Positions 6,206-11,978 of a stretch of 11,978 nucleotides of DNA are shown here, piece after piece. Origin of the DNA: CAZHDI01 sp964531285 (GTDB taxonomy: Bacteria; Pseudomonadota; Alphaproteobacteria; JAJFIK01); the NCBI GenBank assembly GCA_964531285.1, contig CAZHDI010000103.1, positions 1-11,978 of the forward strand, in the 5' to 3' direction. The translations under genes and the position numbers were made by a program. Numbering within the stretch: position 1 is the stretch's first letter; each line of letters begins with the position of its first letter. The notes below the pieces were generated by a model. That model searched no databases, was not told the DNA's origin, and saw only the letters and a program-made list of their open reading frames with translations.

Positions 6206-7429
6206 ATGAAGGACGCTCAACACCAATCCAAGCTACCGGTTACCGTGCTCTCCGGCTTTTTGGGCGCGGGCAAAACCACATTGATGAACCACGTCCTCAA
6301 CAATCGCGAAGGCAAACGCGTCGCGGTCATCGTCAATGACATGAGCGAGGTGAATATCGATGTCGATCTGATCCGTGATGGCGGCGCGGATCTGAGCCGG
6401 ACGGAAGAAACGCTGGTCGAGATGACCAATGGCTGTATCTGCTGCACGTTGCGGGACGATCTGCTCAAGGAGGTTCGGCGTCTAGCCGAAGACGGTCGGT
6501 TCGACTATCTTCTCATTGAGTCGACCGGAATTTCAGAGCCGCTGCCCGTGGCGGCGACGTTTAACTTCCGTACCGAGGAGGGCGAAAGCCTGCTTGACGT
6601 CTCGCGGCTCGATACGCTGGCCACCGTTGTGGATGCCGTCAATCTGTTGCACGATTATGCGTCCACGGATTTCCTGGCCGACCGCGGCGAAGCGCTGGGC
6701 GATGACGATCACCGCACGCTTGTCAATCTGCTGGTCGATCAGATCGAGTTCGCCGACATCATCATCTTGAACAAGATTGACTCGGCCACGCCCGAACAGC
6801 TCGATGCCGCGCGCAAGATCATTCGTTCGCTCAACGCCGATGCCGAAGTGATCGAAACCAGCATGTCCCGCGTACCTTTGGATAGGGTCTTGAACACGGG
6901 TCTCTTCGATCACGAGAAGGCTGAGGAACATCCCCTTTGGTTCAAGGAACTGTACAGCTTCGAGGACCATACACCGGAGACGGAAGAATACGGGGTTGGC
7001 AGCTTTGTGTATCGCGCAAGGCGCCCTTTTCATCCGTTTAAGTTCCACGCTTTTCTGAATTCTTCGTGGCCCGGTGTTATCCGTGCCAAGGGATTGTTCT
7101 GGCTGGCGACCCGTCCTGAATGGGTCGGTGAAGTCAGCCAAGCCGGCGCCCTTGTCCGCCATGAGGCGAGAGGGTTCTGGTGGGCCAATGTGCGCAAGGA
7201 CTATTGGCCCGATGACGCAGCCTGGCGTGAGCGCATCACCGAGGTCTGGGACCCGGTCTTTGGCGATCGGCGTCAGGAAATTGTCTTTATCGGGACCGAT
7301 ATGGATGAGGCGGCGATCCGCCGGCGGCTCGACAGCTGCCTTGTCGGGCCCGGCGATGAGATGCAGGTCAAAGCCTGGAAGAAACTGAAGGATCCCTTCC
7401 CGGCCTGGAAGAGAGGGGATGAGGCATGA
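6206..7429 (+). CDS. zigA: COG0523 GTPase, ZigA-type zinc metallochaperone
   Basis: Cytosolic G3E-family GTPase of 407 residues thought to deliver or redistribute zinc to client proteins during zinc shortage. The N-terminal G domain has Walker A GFLGAGKTT (17-25), the metal-binding CICC motif (77-80, in NGCICCTLRDDL), ESTGISEPLP (105-114) and the guanine-specificity motif NKID (189-192). The CobW C-terminal domain starts near 264 (GVGSFVYRARRPFHPFKFH) and includes KGLFWLATRPEW (295-306) and a Trp-rich WWANVRKDYW stretch (325-334). It lacks the long His-rich loop of many relatives but has scattered His at 235, 242, 255, 276 and 281. ATG 6206 is chosen for AAGGA five bases upstream and because the G domain follows directly; a frame extension to 6107 has no ribosome binding site. 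The DUF1826 gene downstream overlaps by four bases (ATGA), a pairing I recall from Zur regulons. The name zigA is by family, not proven orthology. Confidence 0.88.
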   Translation: MKDAQHQSKLPVTVLSGFLGAGKTTLMNHVLNNREGKRVAVIVNDMSEVNIDVDLIRDGGADLSRTEETLVEMTNGCICCTLRDDLLKEVRRLAEDGRFDYLLIESTGISEPLPVAATFNFRTEEGESLLDVSRLDTLATVVDAVNLLHDYASTDFLADRGEALGDDDHRTLVNLLVDQIEFADIIILNKIDSATPEQLDAARKIIRSLNADAEVIETSMSRVPLDRVLNTGLFDHEKAEEHPLWFKELYSFEDHTPETEEYGVGSFVYRARRPFHPFKFHAFLNSSWPGVIRAKGLFWLATRPEWVGEVSQAGALVRHEARGFWWANVRKDYWPDDAAWRERITEVWDPVFGDRRQEIVFIGTDMDEAAIRRRLDSCLVGPGDEMQVKAWKKLKDPFPAWKRGDEA

Positions 7430-8136
7430 GTAGTCCCTTGGTGTCGCCGAACAACGGCATGAGCGCGCAGGACCGTCCGGAGACCGGACAGATCGAACGG
7501 ATCGAGTCCATAAGCGGGCTTGCCGCTATTGGCCGGCCTGAGATCGACCTTGTGATCTGGCGCCGGACTCTGCCCGCGGAGTTGATCGCTTGGATCGACC
7601 GCCTTGCGGCCTCTGATTTGCCGGACCTGCGCATCCTGATCGAACCGGATAGGCTTGTCTCCGCCTTGAACGCCGAGTTGGAGGCGGAGGGCTTACCTGC
7701 CGGGCGGATGCGGGACCTGTTGGTTGCGGATATTGAGGGCTTGGTCCTAGAGTTTGCGAGCATCACCGGTGTTGGCCAAGTTGATGTCCGGTTGGAATGC
7801 ATCGACCACGATGCCTGTAAGAAGTTCCACCGCGACTGGGTGGAGGCGCGCCTCGTGACGACGTATCGCGGACCCGCGACGGAATGGGTCCCGCAAGCGC
7901 ATGGTGAGCAGGCCTTGAAGGACCAAGAAGGTTTCGATGGTCCTTTAGAGCGACTAAAGCAGCATGATGTTGCGTTCTTCAAGGGGTGTCACAGCGGTTC
8001 GGGGCGGGGCGTCGTCCATCGTTCGCCACCTGTTGCCAAAACAGGGCAAACGCGGCTTCTGCTGTGTCTCAACCAGCCGTCCAATGTTTCCCCCCAACTC
8101 TGGCGACCCGATTTGGTGGGCCTGAGCGCATCGTGA
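7426..8136 (+). CDS. DUF1826 domain protein, partner of the zinc GTPase
   Basis: Protein of 236 residues with no established function. It has no signal peptide or membrane segment and should be cytosolic. The first 30 residues look disordered; the DUF1826 core follows (about 35-220). The most conserved-looking blocks are CKKFHRDWVEARLVTTYRGP (131-150), ATEW (151-154) and GRGVVHRSPP (193-202), then RLLLCLNQPS (210-219). H135-x-D137 and a later H198 in beta-strand-like surroundings recall the metal triad of cupin-type Fe(II)/2-oxoglutarate oxygenases, with R199 or R210 as possible acid-binding residue. That is my inference, not a known assignment. Cys residues at 125, 131 and 188 could also bind metal. 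Its ATG lies inside the GTPase stop region (ATGA), so the two are translationally coupled and probably act in the same zinc-limitation response. The family call is good; the activity is unknown. Confidence 0.85.
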   Translation: MSSPLVSPNNGMSAQDRPETGQIERIESISGLAAIGRPEIDLVIWRRTLPAELIAWIDRLAASDLPDLRILIEPDRLVSALNAELEAEGLPAGRMRDLLVADIEGLVLEFASITGVGQVDVRLECIDHDACKKFHRDWVEARLVTTYRGPATEWVPQAHGEQALKDQEGFDGPLERLKQHDVAFFKGCHSGSGRGVVHRSPPVAKTGQTRLLLCLNQPSNVSPQLWRPDLVGLSAS

Positions 8137-8148
8137 CCAACTTGGTCG

Positions 8149-8168
8149 GAACAGGGACGACCTTGTTC
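8149..8168. terminator. Hairpin between convergent genes, possible two-way terminator
   Basis: GAACAGGG (8149-8156) pairs with CCTTGTTC (8161-8168) around loop ACGA, eight pairs including one G-T. A second small dyad, GACCAA and TTGGTC around one base, lies just before it at 8135-8147. This sits between the ends of the DUF1826 and methyltransferase genes. No T-run follows on either strand, so intrinsic termination would be weak. Confidence 0.4.
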
Positions 8169-8214
8169 GGATCAAGACGGCGCCCGATATCAGGTCCTTA
8201 ACATTCCAGCCTTG

Positions 8215-8937
8215 TTAGTCTGCGATTGGGAGTTTGTGCAAAACGACGAGATTGTCGATCACCGTTCCGGCCAGTCCGAATGCGCGTGCTTCGGACAGTA
8301 ACCCGTCGGCCGAGAGTACCCAGCATTGATAGTCCGTACTTTGACGATCAATTTCCCTCCCGTGTAGTCGCGAGATGTAAGTGAGGTGCCAATGCTGCCG
8401 GTCGTCGTCGATGCGCCGGGCGCACGCCCAGCTTTCATAGGTGATGTGGCCAACTTGCGCACTGGCAATGCAGGTCTCTGGGACATCTTGAGCGATCGGA
8501 CATTGAATCTCGAAGACCGCGCGTCCGGTCGGCAACAGCCGCTGGGCGAGTAGGGCCCAGAGGTCTTGTCGCTGGCCCGGATTGAAATGGACGAGCGATG
8601 CGCTCGCAATCGCCGCCGAGATCAAGGTCGGCAGGGGCGCCGATGCCAAGGGCAGAGGCAGGATGCTGACGCGCCGGCGCAAGTCGGGGTTAGACCAAAT
8701 CCGGGTCATCAAGGCTGTTCGCATGGCGGGGTCGGGTTCGACCGCTAGAATGTCGGTATGCGGAAGGGCCTGCGCGATAATCTGCGTGGTGAGGCCGGTG
8801 CCCGCCCCGATATCGATGATTGGATGACCATCCGTATCCAGGCCGATCAGTGCATCCGCGATGGCCCGGCCGACTGCCGCATGCCGGTCGCCGGCAATGG
8901 CGTCATAGAATTGTGCTGTGACAGCATAGCTGCTCAT
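8215..8937 (-). CDS. Class I SAM-dependent methyltransferase coupled to the TonB receptor
   Basis: Cytosolic S-adenosylmethionine-dependent methyltransferase-like protein of 240 residues. The opening YAVTAQFYDAIAG is typical of UbiE/type 11-12 methyltransferases. Motif I IIDIGAGTGLTTQ (40-52) binds SAM and LAVEPDPAMR (64-73) holds the acidic residue (E67) for the ribose hydroxyls. A strand/helix with ASASLVHFNP (111-120) and LLPTGRAVFEI (134-144) fit motifs II-III. The C-terminal third (about 150-235) is beta-rich and may form the substrate pocket. The ATG at 8937 shares its A with the TGA of the receptor gene (TGATG), with no clear ribosome binding site of its own, so translation probably depends on the receptor. 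A TTG one codon upstream is less likely. Coupling to a metal-uptake receptor suggests it acts on the ligand taken up or a metallophore, but the substrate cannot be read from the sequence. Confidence 0.85.
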   Translation of the reverse strand: MSSYAVTAQFYDAIAGDRHAAVGRAIADALIGLDTDGHPIIDIGAGTGLTTQIIAQALPHTDILAVEPDPAMRTALMTRIWSNPDLRRRVSILPLPLASAPLPTLISAAIASASLVHFNPGQRQDLWALLAQRLLPTGRAVFEIQCPIAQDVPETCIASAQVGHITYESWACARRIDDDRQHWHLTYISRLHGREIDRQSTDYQCWVLSADGLLSEARAFGLAGTVIDNLVVLHKLPIAD

Positions 8938-11117
8938 CAAAAAGTCGCGCTGAGACCGCCACCGATGATCCGGGGCCGTCCCAAGGAAGACGCCTCGACG
9001 CCGGGTCCGAACAGAACCCCGTTGATCTCCTGCTCGTCATCCAGAAGATTGCGGCCGAACGCATACAGTTCGATGTCGCCGAACGCAGCCCCCACCCGGA
9101 AGTCGACATTGTGATAGGCGGAGAGGTCGAAACTGTCCGCCACATCCGCGGCGCGTTCGCCGACATATTGATGCGTGGCTGTCAGGAAGGGGGCAAAGCG
9201 TGCGCCCGACCAAATTAGGGGTCCACCGCGATAATCGATGGTGGTCGTTGTACCAAGCGCGGCAACATTGGGGATCGGATTGCCAGAGGAAGCGCCTGAG
9301 AAGGTATCACTGTCCCTGATTTCTCCGTCGGTCCAGCTCAGGCCGCCGGACACGGACCAATTTTCGTTGAGCGCGATGTCGCCTTGCGCCTCAACGCCGA
9401 AGGAGCGGGTATCCAGGTTCACCGGGACGAACTGGAAAGCGACCAGATCCAGGACGAACAATTGCTCGTCCTGAACATCATTGTAAAAGCCGGCAAGGGT
9501 GACGTTGGCGCGTCCGTCCAGCAAGCGCGCCTTCATGCCGGCTTCATAGGTCCATGAGGTCGATTCCGCATAAGCAGGGCTTTCGGCCCCGAAGGCCGCA
9601 TTCAGAGTGAGGCGCGGGAACCCGCCGCTCTTGGCGCCTCTGCCCAGTGTCGCATAGAGATTGATCTCGTCGGTGGCTTCGTATGCCAAGGCGAGGCGCC
9701 CCGTGAGAAGATCGAAATCGGCGTCGCTGTCCTCTTCGAAATTGCCCACCGATCCGGGAAATCCGACGCCGGCGAATGTGGCGTCGAGGGACTTCTCGTC
9801 CCGGGTATAGCGCAGGCCCGCTGTTCCTTTGAGCTGGGGACTGAAGATCGGCGCGGTCACCTCGCCATAGGCCGCATAGGAATCAATAATCTGTGTCGCG
9901 TCGCGGTCGCCGTTGAGGATCGGCGAAAAGGTTGAGCGATTATCGAGTTCTACCTCAAGATCAGATCGGAAGTAGACGAGCCCCGTGGTCCAGGCGATGG
10001 CTTGTCCGCTTGTGCTTGAGAGGCGAAGCTCCTGGAAGAACCGCGTTTCCTCCTCCTGCCAATCGGAAAAGTCGAGCGGCGCCAGGAACGCGTCGGCGGG
10101 CAGACCGAAAAGCGGGCCATAGATCAAGCCGTTGGTATCATCGAGCAATTGATCGGTCCGGAAGCCATTAACCGCCGTGATCGACGTGAAATCGGCAAAG
10201 CCGAGAGGTTTCTCGAATTTGGCGCTCACCCCCCAGGCGGTCCGCTCCGTTTCGTTTTCCGGATCGACCTCGACACGCGGATCGCCCGAGCCGCGCAGAA
10301 CGTAGAAGAACGGGTTCGAAACGCGGTGATCGGCATTGGCTGAAAGAGTGACACGCAGGCCATCATCCGTGTCCGGGTCGATGACAAGACTAGCGCGACC
10401 GGCATAGGCGGTCTGACCGCCAAGGTCACCGCCGACCGGCGCGGTATTGTCAACGAATCCGTCGACCGTCGATGCGCGCAAAGATAATCGTCCGCGCACC
10501 CGTTCACCTGCCAGCGGACCGGACACGGATGTTTCCGCAAGGCCGTAACCCTGTTCGCCGCCTTCCAGCCGGACATACCCCTCTGCCGTGTCCGACGGCG
10601 CGCGCGTGGTGATATTGATAGCGCCGCCCTGACTGTTGCGCCCGAAAAGCGTACCCTGCGGCCCGCGCAAGACCTCGATGCGCTCAAGATCGAGATAGGC
10701 GAACTCCGACGCGAACACCGGTTGCGGCACACCGTCCACATAGGTGACAACCGACCCGTCATCCGGTCCGATCGCCTGCGACAGCGGACCAATGCCGCGG
10801 AGCTGGAAATAGGCGAACCGGCCGTCGTCGAAGCTGGTCAAGGAAAGGCCTGGTGCGTGACGGAACAGGCTGAAGGTCTCGTCGATCTGCCGTGTCTTGA
10901 GGGTGTCCGCGCCGAGAACGGTCAGGGCGAAGGGCACGTCCCGTGCATCCTCCTCACGCTGACGGGCGGTGACGATAATGGTGTCCTGACGGCCGTCCGC
11001 CACGGTTTCGCCGGCCACGGTCTCGTCCGCCGCACCCGGCGTTTGTGCGTAGGCGGATAAAGGCGTCGACGCAAGCAGAGCCATCATCGCAGCGGTCGTG
11101 ATCGAACGGTTTCGCAT
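8937..11117 (-). CDS. TonB-dependent outer-membrane receptor
   Basis: Outer-membrane beta-barrel receptor of 726 residues that imports a metal complex or other scarce solute using TonB energy. A signal peptide (MRNRSITTAAMMALL, cleavage likely after AYA at 24) is followed by a TonB box DTIIVTAR (45-52). The plug domain runs from about 60 to 175 and includes VLRGPQGTLFGRNSQGG (149-165) and AINITTRAP. The barrel runs from there to a C-terminal Phe (GGGLSATF), the usual outer-membrane insertion signal. I chose ATG 11117 because GGGGA lies five bases upstream and the signal peptide starts there. The frame-extended ATG at 11144 lies inside the Zur-like box. The gene follows an AraC/PchR-like regulator and overlaps the methyltransferase gene. 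An AraC neighbour usually points to siderophore receptors and the Zur-like box to zinc, so the substrate remains open. Confidence 0.93.
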   Translation of the reverse strand: MRNRSITTAAMMALLASTPLSAYAQTPGAADETVAGETVADGRQDTIIVTARQREEDARDVPFALTVLGADTLKTRQIDETFSLFRHAPGLSLTSFDDGRFAYFQLRGIGPLSQAIGPDDGSVVTYVDGVPQPVFASEFAYLDLERIEVLRGPQGTLFGRNSQGGAINITTRAPSDTAEGYVRLEGGEQGYGLAETSVSGPLAGERVRGRLSLRASTVDGFVDNTAPVGGDLGGQTAYAGRASLVIDPDTDDGLRVTLSANADHRVSNPFFYVLRGSGDPRVEVDPENETERTAWGVSAKFEKPLGFADFTSITAVNGFRTDQLLDDTNGLIYGPLFGLPADAFLAPLDFSDWQEEETRFFQELRLSSTSGQAIAWTTGLVYFRSDLEVELDNRSTFSPILNGDRDATQIIDSYAAYGEVTAPIFSPQLKGTAGLRYTRDEKSLDATFAGVGFPGSVGNFEEDSDADFDLLTGRLALAYEATDEINLYATLGRGAKSGGFPRLTLNAAFGAESPAYAESTSWTYEAGMKARLLDGRANVTLAGFYNDVQDEQLFVLDLVAFQFVPVNLDTRSFGVEAQGDIALNENWSVSGGLSWTDGEIRDSDTFSGASSGNPIPNVAALGTTTTIDYRGGPLIWSGARFAPFLTATHQYVGERAADVADSFDLSAYHNVDFRVGAAFGDIELYAFGRNLLDDEQEINGVLFGPGVEASSLGRPRIIGGGLSATF

Positions 11118-11129
11118 GCCAGTCCCCAG

Positions 11130-11147
11130 CGTATGATATAACATTGT
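11130..11147. promoter_or_regulatory. Putative Zur box directly upstream of the TonB receptor gene
   Basis: Read on the minus strand, the core ATGTTATATCAT (11144 down to 11133) is one base away from ATGTTATAACAT and is palindromic except for one base pair. It ends about 15 bases before the receptor's ATG and just upstream of its ribosome binding site, where repressor binding would block transcription. The flanks match the recalled consensus less well than at the GTPase box. A Fur site is a less good fit. No clear -35/-10 pair was found, which lowers confidence. Confidence 0.45.
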
Positions 11148-11191
11148 CGGAGTAGCATGGGATGGTCAGACGGGATGGGTGCCGGCGGGAG

Positions 11192-11210
11192 AAAAACCGA
11201 CATCAATCGG
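11192..11210 (-). terminator. Putative Rho-independent terminator of the AraC gene
   Basis: On the minus strand, eight bases after the AraC-type stop codon, CCGAT pairs with GTCGG (four standard pairs and one T-G) around loop TGAT, followed at once by five T. The stem is short but position and T-run are right. If active, it would separate the regulator from the receptor gene and support a separate receptor promoter. Confidence 0.45.
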
Positions 11211-11217
11211 GAGAAAG

Positions 11218-11978
11218 CTACCGGGCCTCCCGGCGCACCGCACTCGGGGATCGACCGGCTCGACGCCGAAAGGCCACGGAGAACGACCGGACACATTCAT
11301 AGCCGACATCATGCGCGACCTTCGAAACCGTCATGCCTTGCTGGAGGAGCAGCTCGGCCCGTTCCATCCGGCGCTGCGATACATGCGCGAAGATCGTCGT
11401 GCCTACGACCTCCTTGAAGGCCTGCTTGAGGGTGTACTCGTTCGTGCCGACGATCCGCGATAGTTCCGCGATCGTCGGCGGGTTTCGAAAATGCTGGTCG
11501 AGATAGTCTCGTGCCGCCATGACCCGGTCACGATGACGGGACGGGACATCGGGGCAATCACGCGGCGTTAGCACGGCACCGCCGATCTGGTCGGCGATCA
11601 GTTCAAGGACACAGGATTCCAGAAACAAGCGGCGGGCCGTACCGCCATAGCCGGTCGCGAACATCGCATCAAGGCGCGCCGCCGCGGCCGGTTGCATGGG
11701 GGAAAGCCGCGCTATACCCACATCGTCGCGCATGCCTTTCAGGATGGCGTGAACCGGAGCCGGCAAGGCCTCGCCGCCATCGAAATACTCTTCGGCGACA
11801 CGGGGATCAAACCGGATGGAGACGGTGCGAAAACCATCTGCCGGCAGAGTGAAACGGGACGTCGCCCCCCGCGGCATCGCACATGCCCAGACATCCAGGG
11901 CATGGGTCTGGAAGCACTTTTTTTCGATATCGAACCGTGCGCCCTCTTTCAGATGAAACCCGATCCCGAACATGTCTT
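11218..11978 (-). CDS. AraC-family transcriptional regulator, PchR-like (5' end beyond window)
   Basis: DNA-binding regulator; 251 codons are visible from an ATG at 11973, but the frame stays open to the right edge. PchR-like regulators are normally about 300 residues or more, so the true start is probably outside the window. An N-terminal ligand-sensing part (visible residues 1-140, with FHLKEGARFDIEKKC near the start) precedes two helix-turn-helix motifs: TIAELSRIVGTNEYTLKQAFKE (about 167-188) and MTVSKVAHDVGYECVRSFSVAF (about 214-235), ending in the AraC signature FRRRAGRSPSAV. The GTNEYTLKQAFKEVVGTTIFAHV wording is typical of siderophore-responsive PchR/AlcR-type activators. The receptor gene starts 100 bases downstream on the same strand, so it is the likely target. 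A Cys sits in the second recognition region (GYECVRS), where relatives usually have Ser. Confidence 0.85.
   Translation of the reverse strand, partial: DMFGIGFHLKEGARFDIEKKCFQTHALDVWACAMPRGATSRFTLPADGFRTVSIRFDPRVAEEYFDGGEALPAPVHAILKGMRDDVGIARLSPMQPAAAARLDAMFATGYGGTARRLFLESCVLELIADQIGGAVLTPRDCPDVPSRHRDRVMAARDYLDQHFRNPPTIAELSRIVGTNEYTLKQAFKEVVGTTIFAHVSQRRMERAELLLQQGMTVSKVAHDVGYECVRSFSVAFRRRAGRSPSAVRREAR

Noticed and set aside
11118..11144. Upstream ATG giving nine more residues for the TonB receptor
   Set aside because: It lies within the Zur-like box and would put extra residues before a complete signal peptide; ATG 11117 has a good ribosome binding site.

Overview
The window looks like chromosomal DNA of a Gram-negative alphaproteobacterium. 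The evidence is a TonB-dependent outer-membrane receptor of the type common in Caulobacterales/Maricaulales/sphingomonad-like bacteria, a lipoprotein with an outer-membrane-type lipobox, GC-rich codon use, and two sites resembling the alphaproteobacterial Zur operator as I recall it. The lineage is inferred from gene content and was not computed. I see no rRNA, tRNA, CRISPR array, insertion sequence or phage gene.

Layout. Positions 1-194 hold no supportable gene. A DUF3365 c-type heme lipoprotein (195-818, minus) is divergent from a VIT1/CCC1-family metal transporter (948-1676, plus). The transporter converges on a HAD-family phosphatase-like gene (1754-2389, minus). That gene is divergent from a two-gene operon: an archaeal-type thymidine/AMP phosphorylase (2588-4094 plus stop to 4096) and a beta-CASP metallo-beta-lactamase ribonuclease (4096-5712). 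The two genes share one base in a TGATG stop/start overlap. A dyad resembling a Crp/Fnr/FixK-class operator lies just upstream of the phosphorylase. About 490 bp without a convincing gene follow (5713-6205). They hold several hairpins, a tandem repeat and, near the right end, a Zur-like box overlapping a plausible promoter.

The right half reads as a metal-homeostasis locus. A COG0523 GTPase of the ZigA type (6206-7429) overlaps a DUF1826 gene (7426-8136) by four bases. On the other strand, a class I SAM methyltransferase (8215-8937) is stop/start-overlapped with a TonB-dependent receptor (8937-11117). The receptor has a second Zur-like box right before its ribosome binding site. Upstream of it on the same strand is a PchR-like AraC regulator that runs off the right edge (11218-11978).

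How they may work together. The two Zur-like boxes suggest one zinc-starvation unit: a receptor taking up zinc or a zinc complex, a zinc-metallochaperone GTPase, and two poorly described enzymes, DUF1826 and the methyltransferase. The left half could be a low-oxygen or stress module in which a ribonuclease and a nucleotide/nucleoside phosphorylase recycle RNA. A heme lipoprotein and a ferrous/manganese transporter lie next to it. Both ideas rest on context and motifs only.
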